A stretch of 64,000 nt of DNA from PFJX01 sp964542455 (GTDB lineage: Bacteria > Pseudomonadota > Gammaproteobacteria > Burkholderiales > Thiobacillaceae). This document shows positions 50,088 to 59,200 of this stretch, one piece after another; position 1 is the stretch's first letter, and each line of letters opens with the position of its first letter. The notes below the pieces were generated by a model. The model made no database searches and was not told the origin of the DNA. It saw only the letters and a program-made list of their open reading frames with translations. The stretch spans positions 62,001-126,000 of the forward strand of contig CAZIUC010000001.1 of assembly GCA_964542455.1 (NCBI GenBank), in the 5' to 3' direction. Position numbers and translations under genes: made by a program.

Positions 50088-53000
50088 TCAGCTTGCCGCC
50101 AGCAGTTTTTTCAGTTCCGGAATGCAGGAACCGCAGTTGCTCCCCGCTTGCAACTTGATGCCCAACGCTTCCACGCTGTTCGCGCCCTGGGCGATAGCTT
50201 GCCGCAGTGCGTTTTCGCCGACCCCGAAGCAGGCGCAGACGGTGCGGCCGGCATCCGGCACGTCACGGCTGGGATGGCCCATGAGCAGCGCCGAGCGCTC
50301 GGCCGGGTTGAGGCTGTCTTTCTCGAACAACCCTTCCAGCCAGTGGCGCGGCGGCAGCGCGGCGAAGTCGCGATCGAAGAAGCACACCATCTCGATGCGG
50401 CCGTTCCGAAGCAGCGCGGCGCGATAACGGCTGACGCCGCCGTCCTTCAGTTCGATCCAGTCGCCGTCGGCGCCAAACTGTTCGCGTAGCCGCTTGGGCC
50501 AGTCGCATTCGCTTTCAGTGCCGGCCAGTTCGTGACGCCAGCAGTCTTTGGCGCGTACCCGCGTCCAGTAACCGCTCTGGTTGCAGTCGATAGGCGCGCG
50601 CGCCATGACGAAGCCGTACCAGGTAGCCGCGTAAGGCTCCACCGAGACCGGCGCGTGCTTGTATTCCGGCTGCCCGGAGATCTCATCGGTGACGGCGTAT
50701 ACCAGTGCGTCGACCCGCGCCTTGGCCGAGTTCTGGCCGTTCCAGTGGATCGGCGCGAACACCGAACCAGGGCGCTGTTCCGCGCTTTTCACCACCCGAG
50801 CCAGCATCTCGCCACGACCGTTACGGATGCGCGCGAGAGCGCCGGGACGGACTCCCGAACGGCTCACATCGCTGGGGTGCATCTCGATATAGGGCTCGGC
50901 GATATGGGAGAGCAGCCGGGCGGTCTGGCCGCTGCGGCTCATGGTGTGCCACTGGTCGCGGATGCGGCCGGTGTTGAAGATGAAAGGCTGGCTCGCGTTG
51001 ACCGGCGTGGCCGGGCCGCGCGGCGAGCGGGCGATCAGGCGTGCCTTGCCGTTACCGGTGAAGTAACGGCCCTGCCCGAACAGGCGCGGCGTGCCTTTGC
51101 CGTTGCCGTCGACCGGCCACTGCACGGGTGTGATCGCGTCGTATTCCGCGCTATCCAGATTGGTCAAGCCGGCGAGATTGAAGTCGCGGCGACTGCCATC
51201 CTTGTTTTCGAAAACGGAAAGCGCGGCGTGTTCGCGAAAGATATCCGCCGGCTCGGCATAGCCGAAGGCCTGCGCGTGGCCCATGCGCCGCGCCACTTCA
51301 TTGACGATCCACCAATCCGGCCGTGCCTCGCCGGGCAAGGGCAGGAACGTGCGCTGCCGCGAAATGCGCCGTTCCGAATTGGTCACCGTGCCGTCCTTCT
51401 CGCCCCAGGCGGCGGCGGGCAGCAGCACATGCGCCAACTGGGCGGTATCGGTATGGCGCGTGTTGTCGGACACCACGACGAATTCGCACTTCTTCAACGC
51501 CGCCACCACGCGATCCGCTTCCGGCAGGCTCACCGCCGGGTTGGTCGCCATGATCCAGATCGCCTTGATACGGCCATCGCGCACGGCATCGAACATCTCC
51601 ACCGCCTTGAGGCCGGGGCGATGGGTGATGTTGGGCGCGTTCCAGAAGCGGGCGACCCGCTCGATGCTCTCCGGCACGATTTCCATGTGCGCCGCCAGCT
51701 GATTGGCCAGGCCGCCCACCTCGCGCCCACCCATGGCGTTGGGCTGGCCGGTGATGGAAAACGGCGAGGCGCCGGGCAGGCCGACCCGGCCCGTGGCCAG
51801 GTGCGCGTTGAGGATGCTGTTGACCTTGTCGACGCCCGAGGAGGACTGGTTGATGCCCTGGGAAAACACCGTGACAGTCCTCGGCGTTTGCGTAAACAGA
51901 CGGTAGAACTCGGCTACATCGGCTTCCGCCAGGCCGCATTTCAGCGCGACCCTGGTGATACTCAGGCCGCCGACTTCCTCCAGCGCGGCGCCGAAACCCT
52001 CGACATGGTTTTCCAGATAGCTCCAGTCGATGCCGCCGTTGTTGTCGCCCTCCCTGCGCAGATGATTGAGCAGGCCGTTGAACAACCAGGCATCCGTGCC
52101 CGGCTTGATCGCCAGATGCAGATCGGAGTCGGATTGCAGGATCTCGCAGGTGGCCGTGCGGCGCGGGTCGATCACGACCACCTTCATTGACGGACGCGCC
52201 TTCTTCGCGGCGACGATGCGCTGGAATATCACGGGATGCGCCCAGGCGGTGTTGGAGCCGGTGAGCACCACGAGATCGGCGATTTCCAGGTCTTCGTAGC
52301 AACCGGGCACGGTGTCGCTGCCGAAGGCGCGCTTGTGGCCGACCACGGCGGAGGACATGCACAGGCGCGAATTGGTATCGATGTTGCCGGAGCCGATGAA
52401 GCCTTTCATCAGCTTGTTGGCGACGTAATAGTCCTCGGTCAGCAACTGGCCGGAGACGTAGAAAGCCACGGCGTCGGGACCGTGTTCGGCGATCACCTGG
52501 CGAAAACGTTGCGCGACGCTGTCGATCGCCACGTCCCAGGCAACGCGCCGGCCTTCGATTTCCGGATACAGCAGGCGATCGTCCAGGCTCAAGGTCTCAC
52601 CCAGTGCCGCGCCCTTGGAGCACAGCCGTCCCAGGTTGGCCGGATGCGCGGGGTCTCCGCGCACGGTGAAGTGAGTCCCCCCCTTTCCCAAAGGGGGGCT
52701 AGGGGAGATTTCTCCAAGGTCGGCGGCACTGCGAGCGTCGCCAAATCCCCCCCCCGCCCCCCTTTGATAAAGGGGGGAGCCCTCGCGGTTGGCCGGATGC
52801 GCGGGGTCTCCGCGCACGGTGAAGTGAGTCCCCCCCTTTCCCAAAGGGGGGCTAGGGGAGATTTCTCCAAGGTCGGCGGCACTGCGAGCGTCGCCAAATC
52901 CCCCCCCCGCCCCCCTTTGATAAAGGGGGGAGCCCTCGCGGTTGGCCGGATGCGCGGGGTCTCCGCGCACGGTGAAGTGAGTCCCCCCCTTTCCCAAAGA

Positions 53001-53153
53001 GAAGTTAGAGGGGATTTTCCCAGGGTCGGCGGCACTGCGAGCGTCGCCAAATCCCCCCCCCGCCTTCCCTTGAGAAAGGGGGGCGTCGTCGCGGCTTACC
53101 AGCACGCCGCAGCCGACGCCACAGTAGGGGCAGGTGGTGCGGATGGGGGTCAT
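50088..53153 (-). CDS. nasA: Assimilatory nitrate reductase, molybdopterin large subunit, with internal repeats
   Basis: A 1021-residue molybdopterin oxidoreductase that reduces nitrate to nitrite in the cytoplasm. The [4Fe-4S] motif begins at residues 8, 11 and 15 (CPYCGVGC), but the fourth cysteine (GRLCSKG) lies at residue 178 rather than near 45-50. Three in-frame 51-residue repeats lie between them. The rest is normal: the MoCo domains (YVSGQLLTEDYYVANKLMKG, MSSAVVGHKRAFG, FSQGINQSSSG) and a C-terminal BFD-like [2Fe-2S] domain (VCACFGVGENAL ... SNCGSCIPEL). Without the repeats its length fits the family. Last gene of the nirB-nirD-nasA unit. Confidence 0.93.
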   Translation of the reverse strand: MTPIRTTCPYCGVGCGVLVSRDDAPLSQGKAGGGFGDARSAADPGKIPSNFSLGKGGTHFTVRGDPAHPANREGSPLYQRGAGGGFGDARSAADLGEISPSPPLGKGGTHFTVRGDPAHPANREGSPLYQRGAGGGFGDARSAADLGEISPSPPLGKGGTHFTVRGDPAHPANLGRLCSKGAALGETLSLDDRLLYPEIEGRRVAWDVAIDSVAQRFRQVIAEHGPDAVAFYVSGQLLTEDYYVANKLMKGFIGSGNIDTNSRLCMSSAVVGHKRAFGSDTVPGCYEDLEIADLVVLTGSNTAWAHPVIFQRIVAAKKARPSMKVVVIDPRRTATCEILQSDSDLHLAIKPGTDAWLFNGLLNHLRREGDNNGGIDWSYLENHVEGFGAALEEVGGLSITRVALKCGLAEADVAEFYRLFTQTPRTVTVFSQGINQSSSGVDKVNSILNAHLATGRVGLPGASPFSITGQPNAMGGREVGGLANQLAAHMEIVPESIERVARFWNAPNITHRPGLKAVEMFDAVRDGRIKAIWIMATNPAVSLPEADRVVAALKKCEFVVVSDNTRHTDTAQLAHVLLPAAAWGEKDGTVTNSERRISRQRTFLPLPGEARPDWWIVNEVARRMGHAQAFGYAEPADIFREHAALSVFENKDGSRRDFNLAGLTNLDSAEYDAITPVQWPVDGNGKGTPRLFGQGRYFTGNGKARLIARSPRGPATPVNASQPFIFNTGRIRDQWHTMSRSGQTARLLSHIAEPYIEMHPSDVSRSGVRPGALARIRNGRGEMLARVVKSAEQRPGSVFAPIHWNGQNSAKARVDALVYAVTDEISGQPEYKHAPVSVEPYAATWYGFVMARAPIDCNQSGYWTRVRAKDCWRHELAGTESECDWPKRLREQFGADGDWIELKDGGVSRYRAALLRNGRIEMVCFFDRDFAALPPRHWLEGLFEKDSLNPAERSALLMGHPSRDVPDAGRTVCACFGVGENALRQAIAQGANSVEALGIKLQAGSNCGSCIPELKKLLAAS
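52635..53093 (-). repeat. Three in-frame 153-bp tandem repeats inside nasA
   Basis: Units begin at 52635, 52788 and 52941. The first two (52635-52940) appear identical; the third, which is first in translation, is diverged. Each unit encodes 51 residues and consists of one copy of the palindromic CCCCCCTTT element plus the native VRGDPAHPAN coding stretch, so that native motif occurs three times. The period is a multiple of three and no stop arises. Confidence 0.95.
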
Positions 53154-53157
53154 GGAT

Positions 53158-53204
53158 GTAGCGCCGGCGTCCTCGCCGGCATCACGCCAACTCGCCGGCG
53201 CTAC
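53158..53204. repeat. GTAG REP unit at the nirD-nasA junction
   Basis: A forward unit GTAGCGCCGGCGTCCTCGCC, then GGC, is followed by the inverted arm GCCGGCGCTAC. The element covers the last codons of nirD and its stop codon, so the C terminus of NirD (SSAGELA) is partly repeat-derived. Confidence 0.7.
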
Positions 53205-53523
53205 TCTCCGGTATCAGTGACAGGCTGACCTGACCCTCCACCACCCGCACCGGATAGCGGGCGGCGCAGCCGACATCGGGGGCGACGGCGAGGCCGGTGT
53301 CGAGGTTGATCTTCCAGTCATGCAACGGGCAGGCCACCTTCTTGCCGTGGACGATGCCCTGCGACAGCGGGCCACCCTTGTGCGGACATTTGTCGCGCAG
53401 GGCGAACACCTCGTCGTCGACGGTGCGGAACACCGCGATCTCGCCGGCCGTGGTCTTGACGACGCGGGCGCCCTGGCGCGGGATGTCTTCGAGGTGGCCG
53501 ATCTCTAGCCAGTTTTCATTCAT
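53182..53523 (-). CDS. nirD: NirD, nitrite reductase small subunit
   Basis: A 113-residue Rieske-type protein that partners NirB. The [2Fe-2S] ligands are clear: CPHKGGPLSQG and CPLHDWKIN (C-x-H ... C-x2-H). The start MNENWLEIG follows AAGGAAACGAAC; a longer frame has no ribosome-binding site. It lies 16 nt after nirB and 28 nt before nasA. Confidence 0.94.
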   Translation of the reverse strand: MNENWLEIGHLEDIPRQGARVVKTTAGEIAVFRTVDDEVFALRDKCPHKGGPLSQGIVHGKKVACPLHDWKINLDTGLAVAPDVGCAARYPVRVVEGQVSLSLIPESSAGELA

Positions 53524-53539
53524 GTTCGTTTCCTTGTAA

Positions 53540-55987
53540 TCAAACCAATTCCGCCAGCGGCACGAATTCATGCTTCTGTTCACCCTCGGCGCGCGCCTTC
53601 CAGGGGTCCACCTGCGCGGGCTGCTGGGAAATCAGGAAGCGCTCGGCCAGCAATTTGCGATTGGCTTCGTCTTCCACCAACCTGGCCTTGATGTGCGCCA
53701 GGCCGACCCGTTCCAGCCAGGGCGCGGTGCGTTCCAGGTAGTGGGCTTCCTCGCGGTAGAGCTGGGCAAAGGCGCCGGCAAACTCCAGCACCTGCTCCTC
53801 GCTCTCCACCTTGGTGAGCAGGTCGGTGACGCGCACCTTGATGCCGCCGTTGCCGCCGACATGCAGCTCGTAGCCGGAATCCACACAGACCACGCCGAAG
53901 TCCTTGATGGTGGCCTCGGCGCAGTTGCGCGGGCAGCCGGAGACGGCCAGCTTGTATTTGTGCGGCATCCAGGAACCCCAGGTCAGCTGTTCCAGCTTGA
54001 CGCCCAGGCCGGTGGAATCCTGGGTGCCGAAGCGGCACCACTTGGCGCCGACACAGGTCTTCACCGTGCGCATGGCCTTGCCGTAGGCATGGCCGGAGAC
54101 AAAGCCGGCGTCCGATAGGTCTTGCCACATCGCCGGCAGGTCTTCCTTCTTCACCCCGAACAGGTCGATGCGCTGGCCGCCGGTGACTTTCATCTCGGGC
54201 ACGTTGAATTTCTCCGCCACATCGGCGATGGCGCGCAGTTCCTTCGGGTTGGTCAGGCCGCCCCACATGCGCGGCACCACGGAGAAGCTGCCGTCCTTCT
54301 GGATGTTGCCGTGGGCGCGTTCGTTGATGTAGCGCGATTGGGCATCGTCCTGGTATTCGGTCGGCCAGGCGCAGAGCAGGTAGTAGTTGAGCGCGGGGCG
54401 GCACTTGGCGCAGCCGTCCGGTGTCTTCCAGTCCATGAAACGCATGGTTTCCGGCAGGGACTTCAGCTTGTTGTCGATGATGGCGGCGCGGATTTCGTCA
54501 TGGCTGTATTCGGTGCAGCCGCACAGGGGTTTCTTCGACGGCGCGACCGAGTAATCGCCGCCCACGGTCGCCGCCAGGATGGTTTCCACCAGGCCGGTAC
54601 AGGAGCCGCAGGAGCCGGAGGCCTTGGTGTGCGCGCGCACCTCGTCCAGGGTGAACAGCTTCTTCTCGTGGATGGCCTTGACGATATCGCCCTTGCAGAC
54701 ACCGTTGCAGCCGCAGATTTCGGTACTGTCCGGCATCGCCATGATGCGGGTCTTCTCGTCGCCGTGGCCGGAGTCGCCGAGGTGGTTGCGGCCGAACAGC
54801 AGCTTGTCGCGGAAGTCGGAAACGTCGGTGTGGTCGCGCATCAACTCGAAGTACCAGGTGCCATCGAGGGTGTCTCCGTAGAGCACCGCGCCGGCCAACT
54901 GGTTGTCCTTCAGGATCAGCTTCTTGTAGGAACCGCGGCCGACGTCCTGGAACACGATTTCCTCGTGCCCCGCGCCACCCATGAAATTGCCGGCGGAGAA
55001 CAGGTCGATGCCGGTGACTTTCAGCTTGGTCGAGGTCATCGAGCCGCCGTATTGCGCCACGCCGTGTTCCGCCAGATGGTTGGCGCACACCTTGGCCTGC
55101 TCGAACAGGGGTGCTACCAGTCCATAGGCGATGCCGCGATGGCTGACACACTCGCCCACGGCATAGATGCGCGGGTCATAGGTCTGCATGGTGTCGTTGA
55201 CCACCAGGCCGCGATTGCAATAGAGGCCGGCGGATTCGGCCAGGGCGGTATTGGGGCGGATGCCGACGGCCATCACCACCAGGTCGGCGGGCACGCTATC
55301 GCCATCCTTGAATTTGACGGCGCAGACACGACCCGATTCACCGCGAACCAGCTCTTCCGTCTGTTTCCGCAACAGGAACTTCAACCCCTTGGACTCCAGG
55401 TTCTGCTGTAGCAGGCGCGCGGCCGGTTCGTCCAGTTGCCGGTCGAGCAACCAGTCACCGATATGCACCACGGAAACGTCCATACCGCGCAATTTCAGGC
55501 CGTTCGCCGCTTCCAGGCCGAGCAGGCCGCCACCGATCACCACGGCATTCTTGAATTGTCCTGAGGCGGCAATCATCGCGTCGACATCGGCGATGTCGCG
55601 GAAACCGACCACACCGGGCAGGTCGGCGCCCGGCACCGGCAGGACGAAGGGCTTGGAGCCGGTCGCCAGCAGCATGCGGTCGTAGGAGGCGACGGTGCCA
55701 TCGTCGGCTGCCACGGTGCGGCGCTTGCGGTCGATCTTCACGATTTTCTTGCCGGTGTGCAGGGTGATGCCGTTCTCGGCATACCAGTCGCGCGGATTCA
55801 GGATGATCTGTTCCACCGTCTGCTCGCCGGCCAGCACCGGCGACAACATGATGCGGTTGTAGTTGGGGTGCGGCTCGTCACCGAACACCGTGATGTCATA
55901 AAGATCGGGAGCCGACTTGAGCAGCTCTTCCAGAGTGCGCATGCCGGCCATGCCGTTGCCCACCAGTACCAGTTTCATGCGTGCCAT
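53540..55987 (-). CDS. nirB: NirB, NAD(P)H nitrite reductase large subunit
   Basis: An 815-residue cytoplasmic siroheme enzyme that reduces nitrite to ammonium. The N-terminal flavoprotein part has the FAD motif VLVGNGMAGMRTLEELL and the NAD motif AVVIGGGLLGLEAANGL. A BFD-like [2Fe-2S] domain follows near residue 425 (CGCNGVCKGDI ... GSCGSC). The siroheme/[4Fe-4S] cysteines are in CVGAKWC (about 644) and SGCPRNCAE (about 687). The ribosome-binding site is GAAGGAAC. First gene of the nirB-nirD-nasA unit. Confidence 0.96.
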   Translation of the reverse strand: MARMKLVLVGNGMAGMRTLEELLKSAPDLYDITVFGDEPHPNYNRIMLSPVLAGEQTVEQIILNPRDWYAENGITLHTGKKIVKIDRKRRTVAADDGTVASYDRMLLATGSKPFVLPVPGADLPGVVGFRDIADVDAMIAASGQFKNAVVIGGGLLGLEAANGLKLRGMDVSVVHIGDWLLDRQLDEPAARLLQQNLESKGLKFLLRKQTEELVRGESGRVCAVKFKDGDSVPADLVVMAVGIRPNTALAESAGLYCNRGLVVNDTMQTYDPRIYAVGECVSHRGIAYGLVAPLFEQAKVCANHLAEHGVAQYGGSMTSTKLKVTGIDLFSAGNFMGGAGHEEIVFQDVGRGSYKKLILKDNQLAGAVLYGDTLDGTWYFELMRDHTDVSDFRDKLLFGRNHLGDSGHGDEKTRIMAMPDSTEICGCNGVCKGDIVKAIHEKKLFTLDEVRAHTKASGSCGSCTGLVETILAATVGGDYSVAPSKKPLCGCTEYSHDEIRAAIIDNKLKSLPETMRFMDWKTPDGCAKCRPALNYYLLCAWPTEYQDDAQSRYINERAHGNIQKDGSFSVVPRMWGGLTNPKELRAIADVAEKFNVPEMKVTGGQRIDLFGVKKEDLPAMWQDLSDAGFVSGHAYGKAMRTVKTCVGAKWCRFGTQDSTGLGVKLEQLTWGSWMPHKYKLAVSGCPRNCAEATIKDFGVVCVDSGYELHVGGNGGIKVRVTDLLTKVESEEQVLEFAGAFAQLYREEAHYLERTAPWLERVGLAHIKARLVEDEANRKLLAERFLISQQPAQVDPWKARAEGEQKHEFVPLAELV

Positions 55988-56004
55988 TTCTATGTTCCTT
56001 CGGC

Positions 56005-56048
56005 AAAAAAACGGCGTCCACCCCGTTAAGGGAAGGACACCGTTGTCC
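56005..56048 (-). promoter_or_regulatory. NasT-type attenuator in the nirB leader
   Basis: On the minus strand hairpin P2 (GGAC-AACGGT-GTCC, 56048-56035) has the ANTAR hexaloop rule A1/G4. Its loop shares ACGGTGTCC with the terminator 5' arm, which pairs with GGACGCCGT (56019-56011) and is followed by seven T. The upstream P1 hairpin is less clear: the only candidate in the transcript is AGGC-CTCTC-GCCT with a 5-nt loop. Confidence 0.82.
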
Positions 56049-56081
56049 AGGATCGCTTAGGCGAGAGGCCTGTCAGAGATA

Positions 56082-56098
56082 TAGCAATGGCCGTGCCA
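56082..56098 (-). promoter_or_regulatory. Sigma-54 promoter of nirB
   Basis: The minus-strand sequence TGGCACGGCCATTGCTA is the best match in the window to the sigma-54 consensus. Transcription would begin near 56071, so the leader carries the attenuator before the nirB start. Between 56099 and 56243 nothing else is evident. Confidence 0.87.
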
Positions 56099-56243
56099 TG
56101 TCTTGAATGGCAGACAAATCAACGAGTTGTCGGATCAGGCGGGGGGTGGGTGCACCGTATCGGGGCGCGATGCACCGGGATGGCGTGGCCGTGTGGCGCG
56201 CCGGCACTAAGGCAGGGCGTGCGCCATGAAGCGGGACGCAGGG

Positions 56244-59200
56244 TTACGGGCTTATCAGTAGCGGGAGGATCTCTTCGGCGGGAAGGGGGCGGCTGAACAG
56301 GTAGCCCTGGTACTGGTCGCAGCCATACAGGCGCAGGAAGGTCAGTTGATAGTCCGTCTCCACGCCTTCCGCCAGGACGGTCAGATTCAGGCTGCGACCC
56401 ATGGCGATGATGGTGGCGGCGATCTCGCGGTCGTTGGCGTCGTCGGCCAGACCCTGCACGAAGCCGCGGTCGATCTTGAGTTTGTCGATGGGAAAACGCT
56501 TGAGGTAGGCCAGCGACGAATAACCGGTACCGAAGTCGTCGATGGCCAGACGCACGCCCAACGCCTTGAGGGCGTCCAGGGTGGTGATGGCCTGTTCCGC
56601 CTGCGCCATGATGACGCTCTCGGTCAGTTCCAGTTCCAGAAATTGCGCCGGCAGGCCGCTGTCGATCAGGGTTGTGTACACCAGATCCACCATGTTGGTT
56701 GCCTGGAACTGGCGTCCGGACAGGTTCACCGCCATCACCAGCGGCGGCAGGCCGGCATCGAGCCAGGCGCGCGCCTGGGCGCAGGCGGTACGCAATATCC
56801 ACTCGCCCAGGGGCACGATCAGGCCGGTTTCCTCGGCGATGGGAATGAACTTGTCCGGCGGCACCATGGCTTCCCCCGGCGGCTGCCAGCGCACCAGGGC
56901 TTCGACCCCGACAGCGCGGCCGCTATGGGCGTCGACCAGCGGCTGGTAATACAGGATGAATTCGCCACGTTCCAGGCCGCGGCGCAGACGTGTTTCCAGG
57001 GCCAGATGCTCGTTGGCCGCCGTGGTCAGGGCCTCGGTATAGAAACGATAGGTGTTGCGACCCTGCTCCTTGGCCTGGTACAGCGCGGCATCGGCGCTAC
57101 TCACCAGGCGCATGGCATCGTCGGCATCGTCGGGGAACAGGCTGATGCCGATGCTGGCGCCGATGAACACCTCGTGGCCGCCACTGAGCTGCACCGGTGT
57201 CGCGAGAACCTGCAATAAATCCTGGGCGACGATGGCGGCCATCTGTGCTTCGTCCAGTTGCTCCAGGAGGATGACGAATTCGTCGCCACCCAGGCGCGCC
57301 AGGGTGTCCTCGTCGCGCAGGCGTTTGCGGATGCGCCGCGCGACCGTGATCAACAGTTCGTCGCCGGCCGGATGGCCGAGACTGTCGTTCACCGTCTTGA
57401 AGCGGTCCAGGTCGAGGAACAGCAGTGCGAGGCGCTGGCCGTGGCGCCGAGCTTGCTCCACCGCGTGCTCCAGGCGCGAAGTGAAGAGCAGTCGGTTGGG
57501 CAGATCGGTGAGCACGTCGAAGTGGGCCAGGTGCTCCAGGCGCGCCTCGGATTCCTTGAGGTGGGTGATGTCGGCGAACAGGGAAACATAGCGCACGATC
57601 TCGCCACCGGCGTCGCGCACCGCGCTGATCGACAGCCACTTGGGATAGACCTCGCCGTCGCTGCGCCGGTCCCATACTTCGCCCTGCCAGCGGCCGGTTT
57701 CGCTCAGGGCGCGCCACATGGCCTGGTAGAAGGCGGTGTCATGCCGCCCCGACTTGAACTTGGCCGGCGTTTCGCCAAGCACTTCCGCTTCGTCATAACC
57801 GGTGATTTCGCAGAAGGCCGGGTTGACCGCGAGGATGCGCGCGTTGCGGTCTGTCACCATGACGCCTTCCTGGGCGTTGTCGAACACGACAGCGGCCTGG
57901 CGCAGTTTTTCCTCCGCCTGGACGCGCTCACTGATGTCTCGCGCCAATGCCGGCAAGAGTCTCTGGCCATTCAGCTCAAGGCAGCTCAACCGAATTTCCA
58001 CCGGGAATACAGTGCCATCCTTGCGCCGATGATGTCCTTGTATGGTCACGGTCTGGCCGGGCTGTAACGCCTCCCAAAGTGCCGTGGCTCTGGCCAGATC
58101 GAAGTCCTGTTCCACATCCAGTACGTCCAGGGCCAACAATTCCTCTCGGGTATAACCCAGGGTGTCGCAGGCGCGCTGGTTGACATCCACGATGCGGCCA
58201 TGCAGATCGGTGACGAAAAAGGCGTCCGCCATCTGATCCACCATCAGGCGGTAGCGCGTTTCGGTCTCCATCAGCGTTTGGTGCGCCTGTTCCAGATCGG
58301 TCAAATCGCGCGAGGCCACGATCACCCCGGTGATGCGGCCATCGTCATCCTGATAGGGGGTGTAGGTCACATCCACGAAGCGACGCCCCGTTACCGGAAA
58401 ATCGAACCAGTCGCTGTAATGCACCCGCTTCCCCGCCAGGCAGCGGTCCAGCTTCTCCTTCACCCGCGTGTCGAATACGGTCTGCCCCAGCAGTTCCGCC
58501 ACACTGTGGCCGATGATGTCCTCGCGCGCCAGGCCGTGGTGTTGCAGATAGGTGTCGTTGACCGCGAGATAGCGGTAATCCCGGCCGAGAACGGAGAGAT
58601 GGTCCGGCATGCAGGAAACCATGCGTTCGTACATGCGCAGGGCGTCCGCATGACGTTTACGTTCGCTGATGTCCTCGGCGATACCGAGAAGAAATTGCGG
58701 TTGGCCATCCTCGCCCCGGATGCAGACTTTGCGGGTATGCAGGGTGCGGGTTCCGGTCGGCGAGGTGTGCGCTTCTTCAGCGATATCCAGGGGGACGCCA
58801 CTGGCCAGTACCTGGCGATCGCACGCCGTGTAGAAGTCGGCCTGTTCCCTGGGCATCAGGTCATGGTCCTTGCGGCCGATAATCGCTTCGCGCGAGACAC
58901 CCATCATCTCTTCACCGGCGCGGTTGAAGCGAACGAAGCGCAGCGTCGCGGCATCCTTCACGAACAGCATGTTGGGAATATTCTCGACGATGGAGTCCAG
59001 TTCCCGTTCCCGCGCGCGCAGTTCCATTTCGGTCTGCCGACGAGCCCGCTCGTCGCGACAGGCCGCGACGAGCTGGGCGCAAGCCTCGATCACGGGGCGC
59101 AGTTCCGCCACCAAGGCCTCGTCGTAGCCGCCGGTTCGGTTGGCCAGGCCGATGCTGCCGAGAATCTCCGTTCCCCGTAGCAGCGGCAGGCCGAGGAAGG

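Noticed and set aside
52635..53093. CRISPR-like array
   Set aside because: The 153-bp units are contiguous, without unique spacers, and lie inside a coding frame.
52236..53228. Plus-strand frame across the nasA repeats with repeated VSAHGEVSPPL peptides
   Set aside because: It is the antisense reading of the same tandem repeats; the minus strand encodes conserved NasA on both sides.
56094..56112. Hairpin TGCCAT-GTCTTGA-ATGGCA as the P1 element of the nirB attenuator
   Set aside because: It lies upstream of or overlaps the sigma-54 promoter, so it is not in the transcript, and its loop has seven bases.
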